A DNA stretch of 64,000 bases from Haloplanus litoreus (GTDB taxonomy: Archaea; Halobacteriota; Halobacteria; Halobacteriales; Haloferacaceae). Below are positions 52,547-62,235 of this stretch, in pieces (position 1 is the stretch's first letter; each line of letters begins with the position of its first letter). The notes beneath the pieces were generated by a model. It was given only the letters and a program-made list of their open reading frames with translations, made no database searches and was not told where the DNA came from. Location: NCBI RefSeq assembly GCF_042677945.1, contig NZ_JBHUDN010000009.1; one strand, given 5' to 3'. The position numbers and the translations under genes are program-made.

Positions 52547-53680
52547 ATGTCCACGGATCTCAAAGCCTACGCGCTGGCCCTCCCCGCAGCGACGCAGGAC
52601 CAGCCAACATCGGACCTCACTCAGAACGTCGAGACCTACGGCATGCTCGACGGCGGGAGTGGAGGCGTTGAATCCGTCTCCTCGGACCCCAACCAGCGCA
52701 CTTTCGACGGCGTCTACGGCGGCCAGTATGCCGCGAAGATGGCGACCGAACTCGCCGAACTCGCGCAGGGTGTCGACCTCGGTGGCATCCCTATCCACGG
52801 CCGGCCGGGGCAAACGCCGTTCGATGGCTACTACGTCGTCGAATCGGCGGACGTTGATCCCGCGGACGCCCGCACCGACAACCTCTGGAATTACTCGCTC
52901 ACACTCCGCCGCAAGGGGACGAAGGCGGAGTACCGCGTCGCCGCCAAAACGGACCCGAAAGAGCGACCCCATCCCTTCGGCAACGATACGACCGAACTGG
53001 TGGCGATCCCCGCCACCGCGGACGCAATTCGGTGGGTCTCGCGGGACAAGACCCAGCAACAGGCGGTCGGGGGCCCGACGGCGACCGTGAGCGCAGAACT
53101 CGGCGACCTGTCCCAGTTCGACGTGACAAACGCACCCTACGATCGACCGTATCTCGTCTATCGAATCGCCTACGGTGCGGAATCGCCGGTTGATTGTCGC
53201 GTGTGGGACACGCGGAGACTCGCCAACAAGCTGGACGGCGACGGCGACCTCCAGTGGGCAAAGGTCTTCGCGACATCCCACGACCCTGTTGGCGCGCTCG
53301 TAGCCGACAACGGCCGCCTCCGTGTCACGCTCGACGAGGGCGCCAACACCCTTTCTGCCGAGCGGTGGGACGACGCGAACGGACAGTGGACGAGCGTCCC
53401 GCTCGGGAGTTCGGACTGGCAGCTCTTCGACGTCGACCTCACCCACCCCGGCGCCGCGCAGGTTCGCGCCCGCCTGACCTTCGAGGACACCAGCAGCGGC
53501 GACCTGTTCGAGGTCGAGCTCGCCCTCCATCGCGGGTGGGACGATCTACTGCTGTACTCGCCGGCGGATCTTCAGGTGCCGTCGGGACTTGTGACGCGGC
53601 TGGAGCCGATTGCCGCATCGACGGTGATCGACCCGCAACCTAAGCGGACGCTGATCGCTCGGCAGGAACTTCGGGAGTGA
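52547..53680 (+). CDS. Viral tail-tip protein, unknown
   Basis: 377 residues. Two beta-rich halves: the first has GYYVVESADVDPADARTDNLW, the second YDRPYLVYRIAYGAESPVDCRVWDT and LTFEDTSSGDLFEVELALHRGWDDLLL. No membrane or coiled-coil parts. Gene order indicates the base of the tail tip between the distal protein and the large fibre. Confidence 0.7.
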   Translation: MSTDLKAYALALPAATQDQPTSDLTQNVETYGMLDGGSGGVESVSSDPNQRTFDGVYGGQYAAKMATELAELAQGVDLGGIPIHGRPGQTPFDGYYVVESADVDPADARTDNLWNYSLTLRRKGTKAEYRVAAKTDPKERPHPFGNDTTELVAIPATADAIRWVSRDKTQQQAVGGPTATVSAELGDLSQFDVTNAPYDRPYLVYRIAYGAESPVDCRVWDTRRLANKLDGDGDLQWAKVFATSHDPVGALVADNGRLRVTLDEGANTLSAERWDDANGQWTSVPLGSSDWQLFDVDLTHPGAAQVRARLTFEDTSSGDLFEVELALHRGWDDLLLYSPADLQVPSGLVTRLEPIAASTVIDPQPKRTLIARQELRE

Positions 53681-53688
53681 CTCGATAG

Positions 53689-56600
53689 ATGCCCACCTAC
53701 GACACGCCGAACTCCTCGGGGACCTACGACCCACCAGATGGTCTCGCCGAGTTCAAACTCGTCGTTGTGGGCAGCGAAGGGGCGGGTGGCTCGGAGACAA
53801 GCGCCGGCGCTGCTGGTAAAGTGGAGGGCGTCCTCCCGCTCTCGGGCGGCGAAAGTTTCACGCTCTACGTCGCGGGGACTGTCTCGGACGGCCCCGACGG
53901 CTACCCTACCGTCGGCGCCCCCTCCCCGATAGCGGACGGTGGAGATTCCAATTCCACATCCGAGGTGAATGAGTGGGGTGGTGCCGGTGGTGCCGTTACG
54001 GTCCTCGAACGGGACGGAGACGGAGTGTACGTCGCCATCGCGGAAGGTGGTGGTGGCGGTGCCGGTACGTACAACCCTACCTACAACGGAGATCACGGCG
54101 GCGGCGGTGGCGCCCGTGGAGGGATCGGCGGACAGGGAGCGCAAGACGGCGGCGGAAGCGGCGAGGGTGGCGATGGTGGGACGCAGGAAAACCTGGACGC
54201 AGATCCCGACATCCCGGCGACAGCCGGCCATCCCGGCGGGACGACGGCCATCGCGGAGTTGACGAGCGTTACCGAAACGACTGAGTCCCCCGCCACGCCG
54301 CGAATCGAAATCATCGACCACCCGCGGAACGTCTCCCTCACGGTCGCGGATCATACTGACACGACGGTAGATCTTGCAGTCGACGCTGACAACTCTGAGT
54401 CGTGGACCATTCACCGATCCACGTCGAGTGGGTTTTCCCCCGATTCGGGCAATCAGGTCGCTTCGATTTCATCCGGCGGTGCCCAGACCTACACTGACAC
54501 CGGCCTCACACAGGGCAAGATATACTACTACAAAGCCGTCGCCACCAACCCCGCGGGCTCGACGGCCACGTCCGAAGTCTCCCAAACAACAAACGGCCCA
54601 GCGCCCACCTTCGGCTCACTGACCGTCGTCGACGACAGCGGTGACGGCCACGCCGACGCCTTCGACTGCGACTTTACTCGTGGTGGCTCTGACGAAGACC
54701 ACCTCGAAATCCGCGGCTCGATCGACAACGGGAGTTCATTCTCCCAACTTGGGACGGACCAAACACCAGATACCACCCAGTACACGACACCTGAGCAGGA
54801 CGACGGCCAAGAATACGTCCTCAAGGTCACGGCCGTCTATCCCGACACCGAGAGCGATTCGGGGACGCTGACGCGGACGACGGACCCGCGGGACCTCTCC
54901 CAGGATGATATCACGCCGGTCGACACGTCTGTCGAGGATCAACTCCGCATCCCGAACCCCGGCGTCGCGGACTACGGCGACTACCGTGGCCAGCTCCGCG
55001 TCACCAACAGCGGGGACGCCTACGGATCGGATGTCGTCGTCGCCTACGACGGCGCCGATCTCGTGTTCACGGGGTTGCCCGACGGAGAGAAATTCGACCT
55101 CCAAGGCCGGCACGAGACCGAACACGTCAACGGTGTGTGGGCGGGCGTTTCGGCAATCACCCTGCTTCCTCAGCCGGGCGACGTCCAAGTGGCGAGCATC
55201 CAAGCCACCCAGGCCACGATCACCTGGGACGACACCGCCGACAACGAGGACGACATCCTCATCGAGCGTCGCCGGGAGTACGCCGATGGGTTCGGTGCCT
55301 ACGAGGAGGTAGTCGTGAAGGCTGCGAACGCGACCCAGCACGTCGACGACACGATCGTCCCCGGCGTGACCTACCAGTGGCGGGTGAGTAACCGGACCGA
55401 GCACGTCGTCTCGCGGGCGACGACGGCACAGGCCACCAGTAACTCGATTCGCCCGAGCAACGCGGCGCCGACGTCTGGGTGGTGGGCCGAAGTCGACACA
55501 CCCAGTGCCGATACACCGCGCACACCGCCTATCGTCGGCTCCCCCCAGCGCGACCCCAGCGTCAACGACCTCGAACAGGTCACGATCCCAGTCCCGAAAG
55601 ACGAGGGCTGGGACTCCGATGCCTTCATCGACGCCCCCGTTCGGGTGTGGCACGATGGCAAGCGCCTCCCCATCGACCAACTCGCTGACCGGGGGCAGAC
55701 GCCGGGGGCGACGACACTTATCGCCGAGGGCGGGACGGCACTCTACGAGACCGATGAGTACCAGTTTACCAACACCGACGTCCACGCGGCAGTCAACGCC
55801 GTCGTTGACGACACACCGTACGGCAAGGATGTGACGGCGCCGTCGGTCAGCGAGGACGAGGTCATCACGGTCGACACCCAGGATGCGGCCGAGACGTACC
55901 TCGACCGGCGCCGGAGTGACGCACCGGTCGTGGTGCGGGCGGATGGCACCGTCGAACGCGGGCAGACCTGCTGGGTGTGGGAGGGCGAGCAGTACACCAG
56001 CGGCGGCACGGTCGTCAGCGGAGAGTTCGGCGACGATGCAGACTATTCGGCCGCCGAAGCGGCCGACGCCGTCGGCGGTACCATCCAGCGAACGATTACG
56101 TTAGACCACGACATCCCGGGCGACGAGGTGGAAATCCGCATCCGAGACAAGTACGCCAATCTCGAAGGCGAATTGCAGGTGCGGATCGACGGCAAGACGG
56201 TGGGGGCTGACCTGGTCACCAACACCCAGAACAAAACACTCGGCTGGACCAACTACACGGGCGGCCAATCCTACGAAAACGACACCTCCGGCGAGTCCGT
56301 CTCGCCATCGGCACTTTCGGCGGGCGACCACATCGTTGAGGTGGAAGCCGTCAATGCAATCCCAGGCGGGACGTCCGTCTCAACGACGGGCACGTGGGCC
56401 GTTGACGTCGTCTCAGTGCATGACGGCCGCTACCCGCCGGGCGGGTTCGACAACACGACCGACAGCAACGACGCCCTCGCACAGCCGGGGTATCACTCTC
56501 CGGATCCCGTCGGCGCTGTCTTCCTTGTCCGTGGGTTTCGCTCGGGTGTCGGCGCCCGGCTTGCCTCCATATGGGATGATACGAGCGGCGTGCAGGCCGT

Positions 56601-57612
56601 TGCAGTCTCACAAAACTATGGAGACACGTGGATCGAACGTAGCAACTCGACGGGCGTAAACGCCTCGTGGGCCGATCCATCGGTCGACCTCCTAGTCCGG
56701 CTGGCGATCGGTCCCTACGGCACCCAGTCCGCGACCCCGACGACTGGCGTGAGCTCCCAGTCCGTCAGCGAGTACACACTCTACAAGGACGTCCGGGATA
56801 GCCCACCACTCATCAACGACCAGTTCCGCGGAACGCGCGAGTCGATTCTCACGAGCCTCGTTGAGCGGGGCGATATGCTGTGGGCGCTGGACTGGGATCG
56901 CGACGCCGATCAGCAGGTCGTTCAGATGGCCAATATCGGCGACCGGACGAGCGACCGGGAACTGGACCTCGTGAACTACAACTGGAATACGCGCACCCTC
57001 GGCCGGCAGAAAGAATCTGCGACCGTCAAGGGCGCGGCCATCACAGTCAGCGAGGAGTCCGTCACCGCGGACTTGATCAACGACAACAGCCTCGCGAACG
57101 ACAACCTCGTCGAGGGGACCGCGCAGGTCCGCGACGCGGCGACCGGCGACGCCTACGAGCGCGGCATCGATTGGCGTCTCAACGAGGCCAGCGGGACGCT
57201 CTCCTACCCGGCGGCGACGGCGATCAGCGACGGCCAGGCCCTCCTCGTCGATTACGAGTGGAAGCCGATCGGGAGCTATGCGGTTCCGAACGCCTCGCCG
57301 AAGAAGGCTCTCGACGACGTGACGGTTTCGGCGACGACCGACGCGATGTGCGAGGCACTGGCGTTCTACCTCGTCGACCGCCTCGAGGATCCAGTGGAAT
57401 CGGGGACACTCACCATCCCCGAACTGCCGCCCGGCTGGAGCGTCCTCGAGGCGCTGGCCGTCGACGGCCTCCCCAACGACGGGGCGTGGACGCCCCGCGG
57501 CCTCTCGGTGCAGGACGGCCGCGTCGAACTGGAGGTGGCGAGTCGGCGGCGCGTCCAGGACGTCGTCGCGGACCTCCGGGGCCGCCTCGAACAGCACGGC
57601 GAACGCATCTGA
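53689..57612 (+). CDS. Large tail fibre with glycine-rich and fibronectin III-like domains
   Basis: 1307 residues. The N-terminal part (about 75-190) is rich in Gly (GGGGGAGTYNPTYNGDHGGG and similar), as in glycine-rich phage receptor-binding proteins. FnIII-like domains follow (SLTVADHTDTTVDLAVDADN ... TYTDTGLTQGKIYYYKAVAT, about 210-300), then two or more similar beta modules (about 300-570). The C-terminal half (about 600-1300) contains beta and helical parts ending in LRGRLEQHGERI. It probably contacts the cell surface. A tail hub-type component could be fused at the C-terminus. Confidence 0.78.
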   Translation: MPTYDTPNSSGTYDPPDGLAEFKLVVVGSEGAGGSETSAGAAGKVEGVLPLSGGESFTLYVAGTVSDGPDGYPTVGAPSPIADGGDSNSTSEVNEWGGAGGAVTVLERDGDGVYVAIAEGGGGGAGTYNPTYNGDHGGGGGARGGIGGQGAQDGGGSGEGGDGGTQENLDADPDIPATAGHPGGTTAIAELTSVTETTESPATPRIEIIDHPRNVSLTVADHTDTTVDLAVDADNSESWTIHRSTSSGFSPDSGNQVASISSGGAQTYTDTGLTQGKIYYYKAVATNPAGSTATSEVSQTTNGPAPTFGSLTVVDDSGDGHADAFDCDFTRGGSDEDHLEIRGSIDNGSSFSQLGTDQTPDTTQYTTPEQDDGQEYVLKVTAVYPDTESDSGTLTRTTDPRDLSQDDITPVDTSVEDQLRIPNPGVADYGDYRGQLRVTNSGDAYGSDVVVAYDGADLVFTGLPDGEKFDLQGRHETEHVNGVWAGVSAITLLPQPGDVQVASIQATQATITWDDTADNEDDILIERRREYADGFGAYEEVVVKAANATQHVDDTIVPGVTYQWRVSNRTEHVVSRATTAQATSNSIRPSNAAPTSGWWAEVDTPSADTPRTPPIVGSPQRDPSVNDLEQVTIPVPKDEGWDSDAFIDAPVRVWHDGKRLPIDQLADRGQTPGATTLIAEGGTALYETDEYQFTNTDVHAAVNAVVDDTPYGKDVTAPSVSEDEVITVDTQDAAETYLDRRRSDAPVVVRADGTVERGQTCWVWEGEQYTSGGTVVSGEFGDDADYSAAEAADAVGGTIQRTITLDHDIPGDEVEIRIRDKYANLEGELQVRIDGKTVGADLVTNTQNKTLGWTNYTGGQSYENDTSGESVSPSALSAGDHIVEVEAVNAIPGGTSVSTTGTWAVDVVSVHDGRYPPGGFDNTTDSNDALAQPGYHSPDPVGAVFLVRGFRSGVGARLASIWDDTSGVQAVAVSQNYGDTWIERSNSTGVNASWADPSVDLLVRLAIGPYGTQSATPTTGVSSQSVSEYTLYKDVRDSPPLINDQFRGTRESILTSLVERGDMLWALDWDRDADQQVVQMANIGDRTSDRELDLVNYNWNTRTLGRQKESATVKGAAITVSEESVTADLINDNSLANDNLVEGTAQVRDAATGDAYERGIDWRLNEASGTLSYPAATAISDGQALLVDYEWKPIGSYAVPNASPKKALDDVTVSATTDAMCEALAFYLVDRLEDPVESGTLTIPELPPGWSVLEALAVDGLPNDGAWTPRGLSVQDGRVELEVASRRRVQDVVADLRGRLEQHGERI

Positions 57613-57669
57613 TACGGCCTCGATGACCCGCAAGGCGAGGGCCGTGCCCAGTGGACTTCATTCAGACTC

Positions 57670-58143
57670 ATGATTCCAATCCAGACGCTCGCGGAGTTTC
57701 TCCGCGGCAACATCGACCTCTCGACCGGGACGTATCGTGCGCTCCTGCTCAAGGACACGACCGCCTACACACCGGATGCGACCGCCCACACCTTCGTGAG
57801 CGACGTCGTCGACAACGGGACGACAGCCGAGGAGTACGACGACACCAACTACGCGCGCGTGGACGTCACGGGCCTGTCGGTCACCGAGGACACCACTGAC
57901 GCCGAGGCGGTCTTCGACGCCGACGACCTCGTGTGGTCCGCGCTCGGTTCGAACACCGGTGGCCAAACGGTTCAGGCGGTGATCCTCTACGAGCAGGTCG
58001 GTGGTGACGACACCACACCCGCCGACGACCGAATCATCCGCGTGTGGGACGACAGCACCGAGTCGGCACTGCCCAAACAGACCAACGGCGAGGACTTCAC
58101 CTGGGAGATCAACGCCGAGGGCGTGCTCAACCTGACGCCATAG
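57670..58143 (+). CDS. Viral tail protein, unknown
   Basis: 157 residues. Starts IQTLAEFLRGNIDLSTGTYRALLLKDTTA and continues with VWSALGSNTGGQTVQAVILYEQVGG, a pattern seen in small proteins adjoining phage fibres. It is likely part of the tail tip or fibre base. It is followed directly by the beta-helix gene. Confidence 0.72.
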   Translation: MIPIQTLAEFLRGNIDLSTGTYRALLLKDTTAYTPDATAHTFVSDVVDNGTTAEEYDDTNYARVDVTGLSVTEDTTDAEAVFDADDLVWSALGSNTGGQTVQAVILYEQVGGDDTTPADDRIIRVWDDSTESALPKQTNGEDFTWEINAEGVLNLTP

Positions 58144-59481
58144 ATGGTCCTCGATCAAACAGCTGACTTCGTTCGTGGAACGGTCGACGCCTCAATCGAC
58201 CCCGGAGATACCACTATCTCTGTGACGGATGCGTCAGAGTACCCGGACCCAGCCAACGGGAACTACAACCTCACGTTGTGGGATGAGTCGGTCGGCCGGC
58301 CGGATCAGGACGGGAGCGTCGAGAAGGTCCGTGTCACCGGGCGAGACACGACAAACGACAATCTCACAGTGACGCGCGGTATCGGGGACACGACCGACAC
58401 GTCGCACCCATCCACGTCGGCGCTTCAGATGGGCATCTTCGCCGATACCATCTCGACCATCGACGCGGAACTGTCGGACGACAGCTACGGAAACGTCTCT
58501 GTCCCCCCAGCCGATGCCGACCTTACCACGTACATCCCCGGCAGGTCCGGTGAGGTGATTGATCTCGCCGGCAGGGAGTACACGGTCGCGTCGACGGTCA
58601 CGGTCCCGTCGCCGATCACAATCCGGAACGGGACAATCCAGCCGGACTCGGATTCGAGCGCCTCGAGTTTCGCGAACGATTGGATGATGCGGACGGATCC
58701 CGCCGCCGATCACCGGAACGTCCGATTCGAGAACGTTACGTTCGGACCTCGAAACGGTGTCACCATCGCCGGGATGCAGTTCAACAACGTCGCCGAGTCG
58801 GTGTGCCAAGGCTGTGATTTCGAAGACATGTGGGGGAATACTCTCCAGGTAGCGGGCAAAAACTCGACGCAGAATGAGTGGGGAACGCTTCGCGTCGAGG
58901 ACTGTCAATTCAATAATTGCACGGCGCAGGTCAATTCGGACGCCGACTACGTGATGTTCGTCGGGTGTGACATCTCGAATAAGACGGCCCTCACGCTTGC
59001 CGGCGAGAACAACACCGTCACATCCTGCCATGTCTCGGCCGGTGGAACGCAGGACAAGATCACCGTCACGGGGAATAAGAACAAGGTCTACTCCACGACG
59101 ATCAACCACACAAGCCGAGCCATCGTCGCGACGGGGTGTTCACGACTCCATATCGACGGCATCCAGTCGCTCATCTCGGCCGCGCACGCGATCTACCTCG
59201 ATGGTGTGACCAATTCGACCGTCGAGGGACTGACGGTCGGTCGTGCCGGCAACACCGACACTGGGGATGCCGTCCATCTCACCGACGCAGCGGGCACCTG
59301 TACGAGGAACGTAATCCGAGACGTGCAGGCTGACGTGTACGCCAACGATTCGCCGACGACACGTGACGTAGTCCACGAAACGGCCGGTGTTTCGGGCAAC
59401 AAAATCCACGACTGCACGCAGCAGGGTGGCGCGGGGCTGACACTCAACTCCACGGATACGAGCAACAACACAGTCCTATGA
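58144..59481 (+). CDS. Right-handed beta-helix tailspike-like protein
   Basis: 445 residues. After an N-terminal attachment part (SIDPGDTTISVTDASEYPDPANG), short repeated rungs characteristic of the pectate-lyase-like beta helix fill residues about 135-445 (for example NTVTSCHVSAGG, NKNKVYSTTINHTSRAIVATGC, NSTVEGLTVGRAG, NVIRDVQADVYA). Such tailspikes bind or cleave surface polysaccharides; no catalytic residues can be assigned. The stop overlaps the next gene by four bases. Confidence 0.85.
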   Translation: MVLDQTADFVRGTVDASIDPGDTTISVTDASEYPDPANGNYNLTLWDESVGRPDQDGSVEKVRVTGRDTTNDNLTVTRGIGDTTDTSHPSTSALQMGIFADTISTIDAELSDDSYGNVSVPPADADLTTYIPGRSGEVIDLAGREYTVASTVTVPSPITIRNGTIQPDSDSSASSFANDWMMRTDPAADHRNVRFENVTFGPRNGVTIAGMQFNNVAESVCQGCDFEDMWGNTLQVAGKNSTQNEWGTLRVEDCQFNNCTAQVNSDADYVMFVGCDISNKTALTLAGENNTVTSCHVSAGGTQDKITVTGNKNKVYSTTINHTSRAIVATGCSRLHIDGIQSLISAAHAIYLDGVTNSTVEGLTVGRAGNTDTGDAVHLTDAAGTCTRNVIRDVQADVYANDSPTTRDVVHETAGVSGNKIHDCTQQGGAGLTLNSTDTSNNTVL

Positions 59482-61529
59482 CCTACGGAAGCTCCGCATA
59501 CGGAAGCTCCGCATACGGATCAACTTCCGGAGAGAGTGGCCCCGGTAGCGATGAGCCGACGGCATCGTGGTACGACTCGAACTGGTCCTACCGGAAATCA
59601 CTCGACATCGACACCGGGCAGGTGACGGCCGATCTGTCGAGCTATCCGGTACCGATAGAGATCACCGGAGACGGCGACCTCGGGTCGAACGCCCAGTCGA
59701 GTGGTGACGACATCCTCTTCACCGCTGACGATGGAACGACGAAGCTCAACCACGAGATCGAGTCATACGACCCCGCCACCGGCGACCTCTACGCGTGGGT
59801 GCAGGTTGCGACGCTCTCCTCGTCGTCCGACACCAGCATTTTCATCTACTACGGGAACGGAAGCGCCGCGAATCAAGAGAACGTCACCGGCACATGGGAC
59901 GGCGATTACATCGGGGTCTACCACTTTGAGGCGGATCCGGGAACGGGAACGCTTCCCGACTCAACGGCTAACGCGAACGACGGGACTGTCAACGGCACCC
60001 TCGGCTCCGCGCAAGAAGAAGCGAGTGTCTTCTCGAACGGGTGGAACTTCGACGGCGGGTCATCTGTCGAGTTTGGAAGCGACCTTATCGCTGGATCGGC
60101 CGGCCTCACGGTCGAGATTTGGTATGTCGACCCCGCGTTCGATGACGGTCGGGCCTTCAACACGACCGGGACGGGGACGAGCCAGACGATGCTGTGGCCG
60201 GACAACGCGAACGGACTCGACTTCATCCTCGAAGGCTCCCGTGTCTCTGATTCTGACACTTCGCTCACGGGGGCGGTCTCGCAGATTGGTCGGTGGGACG
60301 GCTCGACGATGTCTCTGCACCGAAACGGGACGCAGATCGGAACAGCCTCCTACACAAACTCGCTCCCGGACTCGGGCAACGCGTGGTTCGGCGATAGCGA
60401 CGGGACGGGGTCAAGCGCGCTCACGGACCTCGTCGACGAACTGCGTCTCTCGTCCGTCGACCGTGGTGCGGGGTACGCCGAGACAACTGATAATCTCCTC
60501 CGCAACTCCGGGGCGCTGTTGACCGTTGGCACCCAGGAAACGGCGACCCAACCAATCACGCTGACCGGCTCGGCGGCTACCGTCACTGTCGCCGAACCGA
60601 CCGGCGACGCTACAGCACCGGTCACCGCGACCGCGTCGGCACCCACGACGTCCGTCCAGGCCCCCAGCGGCGCCGTCGCAGCACCCGCAACCGGCACCGG
60701 CACGGCCGGCGTCGTCGGGGCCGTCGAACCGGCGGGCGCGATCCAGGCATCCACCACGGCTACCGGGAGCGTCGCCACCGTCACGGCCACGGGACCGAGC
60801 GGTACCACCACCGCGCCGACGATAGCGACCGGGTCCACGGCAGTTGTCACTGTCGTCCAGCCTGCGGGGAGTACTGGCGGGATCGTCCTGACCGGCTCGA
60901 CGGCGACGGTGACCGCCGCGGGGCCGAACGGCACTGCGTCGGCCCCCACGACGGTGACTGGGACCACGACCACCGTCGACGCTGTGGCCCCTCCCGGCCA
61001 GGTGCTTGCCCCCACGACCGAGACGGCGAGCGTCGGCGTCGTCACAGTCGAGCAGCCGGCTGGAGCGTTCGCGCCCCCGGGCGCTATCGTCGAGGTTGAG
61101 TCCCTCGTCGCCGCGTTCGACCTGGACCGCACCCTCGCTGGGGGCTTCGACATCACCCGCGACCTCATCGGCTCGATCACCATGCCCGCACGCACTAACC
61201 AGGACGTCGACACCTACTGGGAGGGCGATACCCTCCACCTCGACGTCACCTGCTACACGGACGACCGGAATAGCACGCCGACGGACCTCTCGGGCGCCAG
61301 CATCGAGTGGACACTCCGCCCGCTGCCGGCGTTCGCGCCGGAGCTCACGAAAACCCTCGGGAGTGGCATCGTCGACGTCGACCTCGGCGCTGGAGAGTTC
61401 CGCGTCGAAATCGACGATGGCGAGACGCAGGGACTCTCGGGCGAGTACTACCACAAGGTCGTCGTGACTGATTCAGACGGCAATCAGACGACGATCCTGA
61501 CCGGCTGGATCGATATCGACCCGTCCTGA
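59478..61529 (+). CDS. Viral fibre protein with DUF2341/LamG-like and Ig-like repeats
   Basis: 683 residues. The N-terminus has tandem YGSSA units. Next comes a DUF2341-like part (WYDSNWSYRKSLDIDTG... TSIFIYYGNGSA), a LamG/concanavalin-like domain (about 145-330, GVYHFEADPG, LTVEIWYVDPAFDDG, LVDELRLSSVDRGAGYAE), then eight 22-residue Ala/Thr/Pro-rich repeats (about 355-535), and a final Ig-like BppU-type domain (VDTYWEGDTLHLDVTCYTDD, ASIEWTLRPL). It resembles sugar-binding fibre proteins. Overlaps the upstream gene by four bases. Confidence 0.8.
   Translation: MTYGSSAYGSSAYGSTSGESGPGSDEPTASWYDSNWSYRKSLDIDTGQVTADLSSYPVPIEITGDGDLGSNAQSSGDDILFTADDGTTKLNHEIESYDPATGDLYAWVQVATLSSSSDTSIFIYYGNGSAANQENVTGTWDGDYIGVYHFEADPGTGTLPDSTANANDGTVNGTLGSAQEEASVFSNGWNFDGGSSVEFGSDLIAGSAGLTVEIWYVDPAFDDGRAFNTTGTGTSQTMLWPDNANGLDFILEGSRVSDSDTSLTGAVSQIGRWDGSTMSLHRNGTQIGTASYTNSLPDSGNAWFGDSDGTGSSALTDLVDELRLSSVDRGAGYAETTDNLLRNSGALLTVGTQETATQPITLTGSAATVTVAEPTGDATAPVTATASAPTTSVQAPSGAVAAPATGTGTAGVVGAVEPAGAIQASTTATGSVATVTATGPSGTTTAPTIATGSTAVVTVVQPAGSTGGIVLTGSTATVTAAGPNGTASAPTTVTGTTTTVDAVAPPGQVLAPTTETASVGVVTVEQPAGAFAPPGAIVEVESLVAAFDLDRTLAGGFDITRDLIGSITMPARTNQDVDTYWEGDTLHLDVTCYTDDRNSTPTDLSGASIEWTLRPLPAFAPELTKTLGSGIVDVDLGAGEFRVEIDDGETQGLSGEYYHKVVVTDSDGNQTTILTGWIDIDPS
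59484..59513 (+). repeat. 15-base direct repeat at start of fibre gene
   Basis: Two perfect copies of TACGGAAGCTCCGCA at 59484-59498 and 59499-59513, then a partial third. They encode the YGSSA repeat at the N-terminus. The unit length is a multiple of three, so copy-number change keeps the frame. Confidence 0.85.
60547..61083 (+). repeat. Eight 22-residue coding repeats in the fibre gene
   Basis: Units have the pattern TGSxATVTAxxPxGxxxAP (for example TTATGSVATVTATGPSGTTT and TVTGTTTTVDAVAPPGQVLA). DNA copies have diverged to a large degree, which makes recent slippage less likely than older duplication under selection. Confidence 0.75.
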
Positions 61530-61557
61530 TCGCCCCCCTGTCTGTCGGTGCCCGCGT

Positions 61558-62145
61558 ATGGCCCAGTCCCAACTGTGGTCAGTCCTCAGTATCGCCCCGA
61601 CAACCATCCTCGTCGCCGCCGGCGCCGTTTCGATCGTCGTCCTCGTGGGGACGCGTCGCCGTCTCGGTCCCGACGCCGACTGGGTCGAGGTGATCCGGGC
61701 GACTGCACTGCCGATGCTGGATCCGGCCATCGAACGTCTCCTCGGTGGCGTCGGTTCGGCCTACGAAATCGCACCGGCGGAGTACGTCGGCCTGTTGCAG
61801 GCCTCGCCCGAGGAAGTCGAGCGGATGCTGTGGCAGGCCGGCTGTCGTCGGAACGTCCTCTCGGCGACGAAGACCACGCCCGACGGGCGCCGGCAACTCG
61901 GGGCGTGGGTGTACCGAAATCCCGCCGATGTCGGCCGGCAGATGCAGGTCGACGTCCTCCTGTTTGCGGGGCCGAACGACACGACGCTCGTCGCGGCCCA
62001 TCACGAGTACTCCTCGAGTCTGCGGTGGCTCACCGAGGACCCGTCGGTACTCGTGAAGCACTATGCTGGAGAAACGTACGATCCGCACGCGGGCGCGGCG
62101 ATCCTGCAGCGAGCTATTCTGCCGGACGCGCGGTGGGTCGAGTAG
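61558..62145 (+). CDS. Viral membrane-anchored protein, unknown
   Basis: 195 residues. One N-terminal membrane helix (TTILVAAGAVSIVVLVGTRRR), then a soluble domain with PEEVERMLWQAGCRRNVLS and VYRNPADVGRQMQVDVLLFAG. Proteins of this kind are found at the end of tail modules in haloarchaeal tailed viruses. It could serve in lysis, superinfection exclusion or host takeover; none is shown by the sequence. Confidence 0.7.
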   Translation: MAQSQLWSVLSIAPTTILVAAGAVSIVVLVGTRRRLGPDADWVEVIRATALPMLDPAIERLLGGVGSAYEIAPAEYVGLLQASPEEVERMLWQAGCRRNVLSATKTTPDGRRQLGAWVYRNPADVGRQMQVDVLLFAGPNDTTLVAAHHEYSSSLRWLTEDPSVLVKHYAGETYDPHAGAAILQRAILPDARWVE

Positions 62146-62235
62146 CCCGACGCCGGCGATTCTGGCGTGGGGCGCTTACAGCTACTGGCGTGATCTTTCG
62201 TAGGTACTCCGCAGTGTGTGTAACTCGGTGCATGC

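Larger units (their letters stand above)
34296..62145 (+). mobile_element. Head-tailed haloarchaeal provirus (Caudoviricetes)
   Basis: About 28 kb directly 3' of tRNA-Ser, with all recognised genes on the + strand and tightly packed. The order is replication and zinc proteins, small and large terminase, portal, protease, capsid, connectors, tail tube, frameshifted chaperone, tape measure, distal tail and fibres. The short tape measure, separate tail tube and G/GT-like chaperone indicate a siphovirus-like particle with a short tail. No integrase, DNA polymerase or repressor was recognised. I set the right limit at the last + strand viral gene; the next minus-strand gene could also belong to it. 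Confidence 0.88.
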
